Source: Lonicera japonica (taxonomy: Eukaryota; Streptophyta; Magnoliopsida; Dipsacales; Caprifoliaceae). Taken from it: a DNA stretch of 64,000 bases. The translations under genes were made by a program, and so were the position numbers. Below the pieces are notes generated by a model. The model did not search any database. It worked only from the letters and a program-made list of their open reading frames with translations, and was not told the origin of the DNA. The stretch lies in NCBI GenBank assembly GCA_021464415.1, contig JAKCWG010000769.1:124001-188000 (forward strand), given 5' to 3'. Position 1 is the stretch's first letter; each line of letters starts with the position of its first letter. Positions 34,492 to 46,524 of this stretch are shown here, piece by piece.

Positions 34492-36262
34492 ATGGCTTCT
34501 ATTTGGACCGAAAGGGATAACATTGGTAGATTGGTTCAACCGGATACACTAGTTGATATGGAACACCAACATCCACAAACTTTCAATAGGATCACTGGAA
34601 ATTCTTTCACTGCAGTGGATTTACCGCAGGGTCCTTCCCACCAATATCAAGGGGTGTCTCAACAGAATATTAACTAGGGAATGCCACCAGGGCATACTTC
34701 TGTGGATCTAACAAACACTGTATTGGGGTCGGGTACTATAGCCATACCAACCCCGGAAGAGATGTATCGAATGCTTGGGGACATTAGCAAGAACCTAGAA
34801 TTGCTACTAGATGATCAACGAGCTACCAAGGCTTGGTTGGATGTGATAGACAGAGGTCGACGGGTTATGAATGAGTTAACAAGAGAGACATCTCCCGCAC
34901 CACCTATGGCACCATCTGTTCATGGTCAAGCAGTTGTGAACGAACCAATAAAAGAGGCCCCGCTTGTACCACCCACGCCACTATCTGTTCACTCCGATAT
35001 TCCAACTCCTATTGAACCACATAGGTAACCTGATCCAATTGAGAATTGGCTACACCAAGAAGTCCAACCCGAAGCATCCCAACACGCTCAACAATGGCAA
35101 TCAACACATCAGCCTTATCGTGATCCATACTATGAGCCTATTCTACGTCCATTGAGTATATAAGGTGATGTCATTTTTCCACAAAAGGTAATTCCGAAAG
35201 AGAATAAGCATTTAGACGAACTCAAAGAACAATTGAAGGCTTTAACCCAGAAGGTAGCTGAGGGATCAAATGACCTAACACAACTTCAGAATTATAATCT
35301 ATACCCAGAGGCTCATTATCCGGTTGGGTTTAAGATGCCCGCAATAGAGAAGTTCACAGAAACAACGCCACTAGAATTTCACTTGAGATCCTATGTACGG
35401 GGGATGAAGATCTATGACATAGGTGAAGCTGAGTTAGCTAACTCTTTTCATTTAACTCTTGCCGGTTCAGCCCAAAGTTGGTTCCTGGGATTAGAGAAAC
35501 ATCAAGTGCAATTATGGACCAATATTGTGAACGAGTTTATTGCCCAAGATAAGACAAATGAGGAATTAAAGATTACTCGCAAAACTCTGGAAATGGCAAA
35601 GCAGAAGGATGATGAAACGTTGAGTGAATTTGTCACAAGGTGGAGGGCACTCGCTGCACAAATGGTGGAACGAATGGATGAAGAGGAGCAATTGGGAATG
35701 ATCGTTAAGAATCTGAAAGCAGAAATTCGGAATAAGATGGGTCACCAATTCTTTGACCGCTTCAAAGCCTTGTTGTATGTAGGAAATGAGATAGAAGAAG
35801 AATTGGCTAAACAAGCTGAAGCAAAAAAGTCAAGTGCACAATACAAGAAAGCTTCAACCCCGACTGCGAACTAGATTTCGACATACAACCCTTTTGTTTA
35901 GAGCACTATTGACTCTTCTGCCAATCCTTTCGCCATAGTCACCAACATTTCTCCTTCGGGATACCAGGATTACAATAACAATAGGGGGCAAACTGAGTCA
36001 GACATATGAAAAAGAATTTCTCACAACTGCCAGGACCCTTAAGCAAAGTATACAAGGAGTTAAAGGATATAGGAATGATATATCCACTGAACCCACGACC
36101 GATACCAAATCCAGTCCCCACTAATTGGAACCTTAATGAAATATGCGAATAACACCAGAATGTGGGACACACGATAGACAATTGCATGGCTGTTTGGCAT
36201 ACTATTCAGGACCTTATCGAAGCAGGAAAGATACCAGATCCGACTCCTCTAGATCATCAGTG
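34492..36262 (+). pseudogene. Tat-like gypsy gag
   Basis: One frame from ATG 34492 contains nonsense codons at 34675, 35026 and 35161 before the long open part 35233-35874. The three premature stops are TAG, TAA and TAA, each one C-to-T change from a Gln codon. The retrotransposon-gag core is clear (YPVGFKMPAIEKF, LTLAGSAQSWFLGLE, LSEFVTRWRALAAQM). After TAG 35872 the frame stays protein-like, then a frameshift precedes the CE-stop-HQNVGHTIDNCMA knuckle at about 36145-36190 (Cys-x2-His-x4-His-x4-Cys) and DLIEAGKIPDPTPLDHQ. Nothing of pol follows. Confidence 0.85.
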
Positions 36263-38445
36263 ATTGAAGATTGGTAGCTAAAAATAGAATATTTGCAACC
36301 AATGGTGGAGAATTTAAAAACAGTGATTGAAGATTTGATATTTATCATTTTGTAAACATGAACTACGAAGACCTGAGCCCCAAATTGGATTTTTTTGGAA
36401 TGTTAGAACATTGGGGAACGTAGGCAACCTGAGAAGTGATGTCAGGCCTGGTCTATTCTAATAAAACAATCTCTTTCACCCATAATAAGATAATGAAGAA
36501 TTAGAAGAATAGTTCATTTAAAGGCAAAAGTCAGTTCGAGGAATGATGAAGGATTTGTAAAGAGAAGTTCCTATGGTAATTAAGGTGTGAAAAAAAGGAC
36601 AAATCTTCATAATGGTCTCGAGAAAATTTGTTTTAGGATTTCTCGCGACTGAAACAAATTAAAATATGAATTACTCTTTATAATTGCCAGATTTTTGGAA
36701 AGAATGATATTTGCATTTTGCATGGGTCTGGGGGTGAATTGCACATAAAACATGTTATATAGTAAGCAACACTTTAATGAATAAAATGCACGTTACAAAG
36801 TGCTAACATTTTCATGAAATAATATATAAAACTGAGCTTCAAAACACCCATACTATATAAATATAATGATTTCAAGGAATTTGTTTTAAAGAAAAATCTC
36901 ACACTTAAAAGGTACGGGGGCAGTATGAATTACTCTTGAGATAGAAGAACCCAGTGAAGATACTTGAGCTACAAGGTTTTGAGTAAAATTAAAACTTAGA
37001 AGGAGATTGCAAAAGAGGGAGCAGATCACTTTAAATATGCATGGGAAAATAAGGTTTCAAATGAGATTAAAGCTCTAAGTGACATTACAACAGGGGATAA
37101 GGACCGCTATAAGGTTTATGGGTGAAGATTCCAAGGCCGATACTTCGAGGGATCAATATCAAAACTCTGAATGCGACTGAAAAATGGGGTAAGGACAATT
37201 CTAAATATGGAGTGAAAGATCCAACACGGATAATTCGACGGAATGGTATCTTCAAAGACCCGTCTCACATTCTCATCCAATACGGAATGGTATCTTCAAA
37301 GACTTGTCTCACATTCTCATCCAATACGAATACTTTGACGGATTGACAATTGGCACAGGCAACAACAACTCATATATCCTAGACTAATGTAACCACAATG
37401 AAAATATACCACATCGAATAACTCGTGTTAAAGTAGAATGAAGATCAGTCATGCAAAGATAGCCTTGGACGTCATTATCTCTCATTAGCCTTGTAAAGTG
37501 AATGAAGCATAGTCATCAAGACATGGAGTAATCTAATCAAACCAGAACGTGTTGTACGGATGAAGCTTTTCACTGAGGGTAAATGTATAGCCCGACTGAT
37601 GCATCTGAAGCCTCACAAAGTAAACGAGTCATAGTCATCAAGATGCAGAATAACCTATTCAAACTAGAATGCGTTGCACGGATGAAGCCTCTCATCGAAG
37701 AAAGAAGTACATTCCACAATCCAGTGGTAATTTGGAAAAAATCTAGCATCAGTTGAACTCTAAGATGGGGCGCATGCGTTATTTTCCTATAAACATTAAG
37801 GGTACTTTAAAATGGGGGTGATATTAAAATCTGAAAAGTTTACAAAAACATTTTCATAAATCAAAATTGCGCAAAAGGCCACCAGACCCACCACATTGCA
37901 TGCATAGCTCATGCATAGCTCATGTTTTCTAAAAAGAACAGACCAAGAATCACTAACACATGCACGACGAAGTAAGATACAAAGCCCAAAAGCTGAATTT
38001 TAAGATCTGTGGTGGAGCCAAGCTTTAAGGAATGATTAGTCCTAGACACAATTCAATTCTGGCAAAAGAGGAAGGTGTAAAAGTGGAATCGGGTACAAGA
38101 AACAATTGAAAAGGTAGAAAAGGGAAAAATACAGTTGGTCCAAGTGAGGAAGGTGAGAAAAACAGAAAGGAAGAAAAATCAGCAAGGAGAGCCACACTAA
38201 GAGTGACAGCTGTGCCAAAAGGCAGAGGGCTATATCTTAGATGAGTAAGGCTCCTGTTTGAAAAAAAAAGAAGAGAAATCAGAATGGCAAAACAATGAGC
38301 CGGATATTCTCAAAAATAATGCAAATGAGGGAGAAATAAGGGCATCAAAAAATAGAAAACGATGCGGACTAGCATCTTCCTCTAATAAACCAGAGGGTAA
38401 CTGGAGAAGGAACTAAAATTTTTAGAAGAGCTATATCCCTATATT
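36263..38445 (+). other. non-coding internal region of the Tat-like element
   Basis: No pol homology. It holds a 44-bp tandem duplication (GAATGGTATCTTCAAAGAC unit) at 37241-37328 and loosely repeated phrases (AAGCCTCACAAAGT, ATAGTCATCAAGA) at 37490-37720. Confidence 0.55.
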
Positions 38446-40502
38446 TGTGAACGCCTCATTTTGCGACCCCCATAAGAATCCCAAACTCTAAAAAAAAATA
38501 AGCACGCATGCATGCACGAGCATTCCTAGATGCATATATTATGTACATGTGATACAGGTCAAAGAAAAAAGCCAAAAGGACTCCGGATGAGAAGTTACAG
38601 AATTATCAAAAATTGCTAGAGCCAAAAACCGTCAAAACTCCTGGAAATTTATGAAAGGAGAGTTACGCATTTCAGATCATCCTCAAACTTTGAGAGTTGT
38701 TAGACATTACCATAAGGAGTAGCATATTCGAAAATCAGCTCAATCTGACGGTCGGATCTCTGAAAATTCAGAAAATCATGAGTTTATTTTGGGTGATCAA
38801 ATGGAGGTCTTCTCGAAGTTAAAATGGTCTGAAATTTGGTCATTAGATATTTCTTATCATGATGAAGAACATATTAAAATTTCAGCTTTGTCGGACATAG
38901 GATCCTCGAGATTCAATTTGTCTACCTTGCAATTCTAGTCGAAATGTCCTTCGTAGAAAATTAAAATAAATATAGGCCTTGTCGAATTCTGATCGACCTG
39001 AAATTTGGACACAAGCTAGAAAACATTTTTAGGGAAAAGATATCCAAAATTCAGAATAATCCAATGGCTATAAGTTCAGTTATCAAGGTTGTTGTACGCA
39101 AGTACGTTTCCTACACGGGAACAAACTCTTTGTACTAATTCGAGGAGACAGAGTCCTTCCCGAACTCCGATCCTCTTCAAATTTTTACAGGGTCTAAAAG
39201 AATTATATTGGCAATATATATATATATCCAAAATTCAGTATGATCCAACGGTGAGAACTTGACTTTTCGTGCAAACAAGGGACCTTGTCTACAACAAGTA
39301 CCTTTCCTACGCGGAAACAAACTCTTCGTACCAATCAGAACAAAAGGAGACCTTCCCGAATTCTGATCGACCTGAAATTTTTACACGATCTAGAAGACTT
39401 CTATTTTCAACACACATCCAAAAATCAAGATGATCCAAAAGTGGGAAGGCTTCGCGCGAAGTTCCAAGAGTCCTAGTTGCAATCTCTTTTCTTGCTCTCT
39501 AAGTATTTTGACAACTATAAATAAACCCCCCCTCCATTCATTATTTTCATCAACAATCAAGGGGATTTCGTGGTACACACCAAGAGATCCTTATTCTCTC
39601 CCTCCAAGGAGGCTCATGTATAATTTTCTCTCTCTTCTTTTATTTATTTGTCAGTTTTATAATTTACATTCTTGTCTGCATAATTTCTATCACTTGATAG
39701 CTTTCAAAACCCCTTTTCAAATTGTTTTTCAAAACCAAAGGCGTATAATAAACCTTAATCCAATTTTAAAATAGTATTATTACTTTGTTACTTTTTCAAA
39801 AGCCCGGATTAGCGGTATTATTATACGAAGGAATCGATAATCGCTATATATTCAATCTAACTCATAGATTGCGGTGTATATGTGATGAATACTTGATGAT
39901 GAGAGCACTAGTTCCATCTATACCGGTTTAATCAATAAACTATGGTACACGATTGGTTAAGTCACCTCATATCATATCAAGTATAAGATTCTACATTGAA
40001 TCAGTTACCGAAAAGCCCAATGCTTTACAAAATCACATGTTTCACTGCATCTATTATTATCAAATTCTCTTTTTCAAATCACACACACACATACACTTAT
40101 TTTTAAAATCATGGGCGGATTAGGAAACACATCATTTTCATCACATCCCCAAAATCCCAAATTTTAAGGCAAGCACGAAAAGCTATAAAGTAATAGCAAT
40201 AGCATGCAATAATGGAATTATAACACACGCATATCTTACTCAAGAGACCAAAAGGGCGAATTAGGTGCCTAACACCTTCCCGATTCGTAACTTAATCCCC
40301 GAACCTTCGAATCAATTGGTTTCGCATACATTGTGTATAAGAGGATATTTAGTCCATAAATACATCTCTTTTACACAAATATTTTTTGTTTGTTTAGTAA
40401 AACAAACTGGTGACTCTTATTCTTTTAAAAACTGATTTTCAAAGCAACAACAGAATCGCCGCCCACGAGGACCCCCGGGCGTCGAGAACGTGGATTCTCA
40501 CA
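38446..40502 (+). mobile_element. solo LTR of a related Tat-like family, nested
   Basis: It starts TGTGAACGCCTCATTTTGCG and ends GAACGTGGATTCTCACA, 2057 bp, flanked by ATATT and ATGTT (4 of 5). Its 3' third parallels the host element's LTR (GAGACC..AAAGGGCGAATT, CCTAACACCTTCCC, CTTGTAAAACAAACTGG-type phrases) but the rest differs, so it is another family. TATAAATA at 39516-39523; perfect palindrome CTTCGCGCGAAG at 39450-39461. An internal direct repeat of about 240 bp (GACCTGAAATTT..TTTCCTAC) spans 38960-39470. Confidence 0.75.
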
Positions 40503-42057
40503 ATGTTCAAAGAAGTCAAGCCAGAGGGTAGAGTTGAGAACTGAGTCCACCAGCACACACGAAAGTCTGAGATTCAAAGAGAACCAACCTAATTTCTTGA
40601 TGACAGAAGACAAGTCAAACTGAGGATAAGAACAGGTTTTGAAAAAGGCAACACTTGAACTTTCCATTTACTCTCTCTAGCATAACTTTCTTGCCACAAG
40701 ATGAGTAGGCATATATGATCAACAGCAAAGACCAAAGGCAACGTAAGAAGAAGCGTCGAAGGATAAGAGAAAATATGGACAGATATCCTCGAGAACACGT
40801 CTCGAATTATGTGATGTGACATAAAGTTGATGGAATAATATGATTTTAAAGAATACCCTATTGACAGAGTCAATCGTGACCCTAGACTGTGGTAGTAAGA
40901 CAATGAGATAGGTGCCGACCCTGCCACTCTTGGTAGTCTTAACATCACCTTTTTTGGTTGTGTCAACAAGTACGAAGTCTTATCACGAAGACCTCTCTCT
41001 CTTGGCAGTCACTTGCATGTCAAACCTTCTGAGGGTGGCCAGGAGCGCCATTTCTTGAAAAAAGTTATAAAGGAATATCTCCCGACGTTCAGCCTTAGAC
41101 TATGTCAGCAAGAGGGTGAGACAGGTGCCGACCCCTCCGCTCTTGGTAGTCTCCAACTCAACCTTTTTAGGCTGTGCCAGTCAAATGGTGCGAGAGGTGC
41201 AGACCCCCCACTCTTGGCAGTCGCTAACATATCGTACCTTTCTTTCCCTTTTGGATGCGTTCCATGGGAATTTACAACTCAGCCCAGATTGTGTCAGCAA
41301 GATGATGTCCTATTGTGAGGACCAATCACTCTTGGCAATATTAACTCAACCTTTTCAGGTTGTGCCAGCAAGATGGCGCGAGAGGTGTAGACCCCCCCTC
41401 TTGGCAGTCGCTAATATGACATTCCTTCTGAGGGTGGCTAGGAGTGCCATTTTTTAAAAAACTATCACAAAGGAATATCTCCTGATAGACAACCTCTCTT
41501 GGTAACCACTAACATCCTCCCAAGAATTAGGGAGTTTTACCACATGGTTACGACAACAAGATAGTGCTATAGGAGTAAATCCCGCTACTCTTATTAACCA
41601 TTTCTTCCCCAAAAGAATAGGAAGTTTTTTCACGACAAAGTCAAGAAGGTGTCATTCTGAAAGAATCTGAACTCCAAGAACTTTTTCAAATACATTTGTA
41701 AAGAATGGGAAGTGTTCCTGAAAATAGGCCATTTATAGGGTAAATGGTAACATTAGTGCATCCCATAAGCTGAGGGTAAACATCGAGAAGCTCAAAAAAT
41801 TCGAAGAAGGATTGAGATGAATCCCCTAAGGGTAGACGGGAGAATAAATTGATGTATTAGAGATAGCTTGGCCGAGAGGAAGGTCAACCGTGGATCACAT
41901 CATCCAAAGCACCACAAAATTCCTCTGCCATACAGTTCAATTCAAAGATTTTCATGAAAAAAACAAGAAGTTAAGATTTATGCGAGAGTCGTGAATTATT
42001 GTCTTCTTATTATCGTCCCAGAATCCTTAAGAGCAAGAATCCCGGGACGAGAGGGTC
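40503..42057 (+). repeat. 3' non-coding region with complex tandem repeats
   Basis: Between about 40860 and 41520, phrases such as GAGAGGTGCAGACCCCCC, CTCTTGGCAGTCGCTAA, TGTGCCAGCAAGATGG, CTTCTGAGGGTGGC and AAAGGAATATCTCC recur in a shuffled order with spacing of roughly 90-200 bp. Typical of the tandem-rich 3' regions of Tat/Ogre elements. The short open frames here are repeat translations. A purine-rich GGGACGAGAGGG just before 42058 is the probable polypurine tract. Confidence 0.7.
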
Positions 42058-42411
42058 TTTGAACACCCCAATCCACGATTCTCGTGTGAACCTAATTTTC
42101 ATACAAAATAAGCATTCCGCATTAAGTCTTGAGTCGTCATACATATAAGAGACCGTTAGGAAAAATCCTAACTTTCAAGCGCGTTTGGAATTTACCACAA
42201 CCAATGTCGCCACTTCGCTTACTAGGACGGGGATCAACCTGCCCGGTCAGGTCGGGGGGTGCGGGGCAGCGCCTCATTAGAAAAATTGAGTTTTTCAGCC
42301 GTTTCGAAACGATTTTCAAGAGCTAGCCGCACGGTTGGCTCCTAGCCGTATGATTGGCTTCGAGTCGCACGGTCGCGCCGCACGCTCGAGCCGCGCCCCC
42401 TGCTGCTACCC
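42058..42411 (+). repeat. 3' LTR of the Tat-like element, 5' part
   Basis: Begins TTTGAACACCCCAATCC, with the first bases mutated from TGTG. Contains a GC-rich segment with a perfect CGTTTCGAAACG palindrome at 42300-42311 and repeated AGCCGCACGGTTGGCT-like units that are reduced in the 5' LTR. Interrupted at 42411 by an LTR insertion. Confidence 0.85.
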
Positions 42412-44857
42412 TGTGACGCCCCAAATCCCGTTCTGAGATTTTTACCTCCAGGACCCGGTTAATCATGGATGTCGTGCGTGACGGCAAGTTTAAAATATAA
42501 AAATCATAACTTGTAAAAACTTTTCTCAAATAAAATGTGATCCAGTTTAGAAGCTCATTTTACTAAATCACAGCACGTGGAGTTTATTTAAATAACAAAC
42601 CAACCTGTAAGGTTTAAAACCATTTAATACGAATAATCACATCCAACCACAATTTCAAATCCACTCCATATATATAAAACCATTTATACAAATTTACAAT
42701 ACAAACCGTTTATCAAATCATAGTCCATTTACAATCAAAAGGAAGCCAAAACGACTATACAATATAGTCCTTTCCCAAAGAAGGACTAGACGCAAACTGT
42801 GGACATCAGAGGCCTCTATATACGTACATCATGCGCCACCCGAGATGCTAAGCCTGCAAGACTGTTAGAAAAAGGGATGAGCCAAATCTGGGCTCAATGG
42901 GAACTATATAGGTTTTGTATATAAAATACTTTACTTTAATGTAATAGTTTGAAAATGTACAATGCAATGCAATGCAAACCCGAGTGCATGCAACCCCACT
43001 AGGATTCTTATCCTAGCCACAAGAAGCCATCTACCCGACTACCCGATCTCTCCTCTAACCGTTCCATAAGATTAATCTCTAGAAATTCCACAACCAAATG
43101 AGATCGATTGTCTACAGTCATCTCATATCAAATTATAGCATCTTGCGGTTTGACATGCTACGGAATATTCACTCACAAGTGCAACCCCACACTCTACTAT
43201 GCTATCCGGCCTTTATTCCGTAAGACGTAACTATTAGCCAAGTACTTATTATTTTCTCTTTAATTATAATTCATTATGGAGCCTATACTTGGCCAGATAA
43301 TAGGCTTCGCCCCAAGATCTTCCGTCTAAACCATCATATTACGATGTACTCTCATTAGGCTATCTCGTTAGCTATGATTTATCCTTCAATTATGAGTATA
43401 TTATATGCTTTATGATCTGGCTCGTTATTCTATAATCCGTACGCGTCTGCATACCCATACACCATTTTTAAAGTTCAATAATTATTATCTTTTTTCTCTT
43501 TATATATAGATACATTATGAGAGGCTCGACAGTTCTCTACGTGTACCCTGTTCTATCTAGATGTGTCCGCATAAGTCTTTACATCATTTACATCATAGCC
43601 GAGGAAACATACACAAATCAATACGCGACATGATGCGATACAATAATAATAACAGCATAATCACAATCTCACAACTCTCGTATCACGTCTCTAGTATAAT
43701 GCCTCAGTTTCACGCCGCAGTCAGTCCAGGCCAAGAACAATAAATCTAGCGAGTCCCGAATGGATCCAAAGCTCTTATACATGTCTCCTCCGAGTGGAGA
43801 GTGGTTCAGGGACTTAGTTCTCCAAGTAGGTCATTCAGAGATAACCCACGCGACAGTCACTTTTTCGGGGACAACACTCCGAATAGTTAACGAGGAGAAA
43901 ACCTCATACAAACCACATCGACACCCTGGAAATAACTACACCAGGCGATATCCTAGCAGGGTAATGACCATTAATAGCCCACTACTTCCCAGAAACTCAC
44001 CAAATGGGTAAGTAGTGGCACACGAGACCTGCTTCGCTTGCCAGGGAAACTAATTTAACCAAGGACACATAGTCTAGTTGAAAGGAAAGATACATAGAGT
44101 GGGCTCTCCTTTGTGGGCAACCACAACCACCGGCAGAGTCACCAAATTCATTTTCCCCGTGCACGGTTTAGAGAATTTCACCTAGGGGCGGCAAATAGGC
44201 GGCCCGTCTTCGAGTCACGAGGAGCTACCTGGTGCTTGGTCCATCATATCCAGCCTATACGTGGGATCGCAACAACAGGAATATATCCATTCCTCATTCA
44301 ACAATATATATATAAATATCAAATCATCCATCACACGTATGGCTAACAACATATATATACAATCACACAATCGTCATCATTATAATCATCGTTCATTCAT
44401 CATTTATCACATCATCATTATTATCGATCCAATTATCCGGAACCTTTTCATTTAACTAATAATTCCCATTATTCGACCGATTGATTCGTTATCAATATAT
44501 TACATATCATTATGTGTCATATGTATCAAACTACGGGCATAAGCGTTATATATATGTTAATTCTCTAGCTAGTCATTAAGCTAAGTGTCGATTAATGTGC
44601 CACTCGTTCAACCGGCATATTAATACAACTAACCTAGATGTTCAAGTTCATAACTAAGGCAATCCATGCCCTAATAAATGTGTTATAAGGGTTCTTAGAG
44701 AGTGTTGAGGTTATATTCTCGTTACCAGTGCCTAGTACGCTCCACACAAGTCACTAAACCAGTATGTTATGGCATATCGCTCTGCCGTAATGGGTTCTCA
44801 CCACGCATACCAAAAATAATTCCCTACGATCGCATCTAATGGTATTTATGTGCATCT

Positions 44858-45577
44858 TGCTGTGAACGTGGAACAATTAACCTAGTTCCAAACTCACAAT
44901 TAAACCCGAGAAATCCCTTTCGGTAATTTCTACGAACACTTGGCGGGCGGAATCCGACAAGCAATAGGATCGTTGTACAAACCAAGAAATAGCAACACAA
45001 TAACAAGCAACAATGGATAGAAGATAAAGAGCAATGATAAACAAGTGCAAATCAAAGAGAAAGAACACACCGAGAGTTTTGTGGAACCCTTTGGGTCTTC
45101 CACCAAGAGGTAGCTCCTTTATTGATAAACCAAGAATTACAACCAATTCTCTCTCAATAATACTAGCTCTAGATCAATGGAACAAAACTAGAGATCACCT
45201 CTCACCTTAGCTAAACCCAAGCTAAGCTCTCTCTTCACTCTTACAAAGCACTCTTGCAACTCTTTCAAGTCTCTCTCGCCACAAATAGAAAATGACCATT
45301 CTATTTATACAAAGTGAAAAATAAGAGTAAAAAGTTTTTACCCGCCCAGGTGCAAAACACGTTTTGCACCCATTCTCGAGTACACTAACTTGGTGCAAAA
45401 CATGTTTTGCACCTCCGCCGAGTACACTGTCTGGTGCAAAAGACCTTTTGCACCCAATCCACGGGTAAACTGCCTAGTGCAAAACACTTTTTGCGCCCAA
45501 TCCGCATGCACTGTTTTAGTGTAAAAACTGTTTTGCACCATACCTGCTTGCATTGATTACAAGCCAAACACAACACA
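44858..45577 (-). mobile_element. small LTR (copia-like solo LTR) carrying a palindrome array
   Basis: Read on the minus strand the segment is ordered like an LTR: palindrome array, TATA box GTATAAATAG (45301-45310), transcribed leader with GAGAGAG-type sequence, an AATAAA-like CAATAAAGG at about 45118, and an end near GTTCACAGCA. The proposed borders give TG...CA ends with CATCT and TATCT flanks (4 of 5), but neighbouring borders are possible. No coding capacity. The copia assignment is a guess from size and layout. Confidence 0.5.
45349..45539. repeat. five-unit array of 22-bp palindromes, period 41-43 bp
   Basis: Units at 45349, 45392, 45433, 45476 and 45518, each with arms of the type GGTGCAAAA and TTTTGCACC around a 4-base centre (CACG, CATG, GACC, and diverged). 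Spacers of about 20 bp share GAGTACACT-like sequence in part. The array ends about 40 bp upstream of the minus-strand TATA box. Confidence 0.9.
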
Positions 45578-46524
45578 TATCTATCATCAATAACCCATAA
45601 TCATCCATTTAATACGTACAAATCCAAGAACTCCCAATTATTAGGTTATACGGGTAATTACGAAGTGCGTTTCACAAGAATCTCTAGGTACGCATACTAA
45701 ATCGTGGAACTAGATGATCAATCTTACTATAAAAGTGAAAATCTATCAATTTCCATCACTAATCTAAGATTGATCTAGCCTGAACCCCAAGAGATGCAAA
45801 TAACCTATGGTTTTAATAAAAATCCTTAATTTGAGTTCAAATCATTAAAACAACAAGTAAAAGTTTGTAAAAGAGGTTTTATACTAGTGTTCCTACCTTA
45901 GAGTAGCTATATCGAGGAGTTGAGAAAGCGTAGACGTCATCTCTCCAAAACCCTAGCTCGCCTCCAAGCTTCACGAGTGAAGACGAAGATGGAAGACGAT
46001 GGATAGTGAAAAATGAAGTGATTTGAGGCTCAAATCTTGTAGGAGGATGAAGAAACCTCAAGAATCTCCCACTCTCTCTCTCTCTCTCTAAAACTCTCTA
46101 GAGTGTGGTGCATGTATTTGTGTGGCTCGAAAATGAGGAATGGTGGGTGTTAAATGGGTGAAAAACGGGTTTAAAATGCTCAAAACCGACATTCAGGTGA
46201 ACCGTGATCGATCATGAACCCTTCTGGAACTCCTCTAGAGAACCATGATCGATCAGGGAAGTCACTACAGCAAATGACTTTTTGAGCCCAAAATGGACCT
46301 CGAAATGGCTGAATCTTAACTCGGCCCAAACACGAAAGTTGTAGAAGGAAAAGAAATGAAGATGTGACCTCAAACGGAGAGTCATTTGGAAATCAGATGA
46401 AGAAGTTATGGCCTCTCAAAGATGGCTAGAAATCGACAAATCGCGAAAAGTTGAAATACGCGATTATCGCCTCGGAACCCAATGCTTGCTCTCTAAAGTG
46501 GAAAAAGGAACACGGGGTATTACA

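Larger units (their letters stand above)
42412..46524 (-). mobile_element. nested gypsy solo LTR (Tekay/Del-like), about 4.1 kb
   Basis: Plus-strand ends TGTGACGCCCCAAATCC and CACGGGGTATTACA, flanked by the exact duplication TACCC (42407-42411, 46525-46529). Its termini and the order of several phrases match, in reverse, the 26545-29181 solo LTR, so it lies on the minus strand. It is about 1.5 kb longer than that relative; about 720 bp of this is another LTR-like insertion at 44858-45577. No coding region was found. Palindromes TGATCGATCA at 46205-46214 and 46246-46255. Confidence 0.75.

Noticed and set aside
41013..41457. Overlapping ORFs of about 100 codons in the Tat-like 3' region
   Set aside because: Different frames of the same complex tandem repeat; no pol homology.
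45349..45539. CRISPR-like array (22-bp palindromic repeats with spacers of about 20 bp)
   Set aside because: It lies in a plant LTR just upstream of a TATA box, the spacers are partly alike, there are no cas genes and the host is a eukaryote.
45338..45576. Repetitive ORFs resembling a tandem-repeat peptide
   Set aside because: They cross the palindrome array within LTR U3 and only mirror its period.
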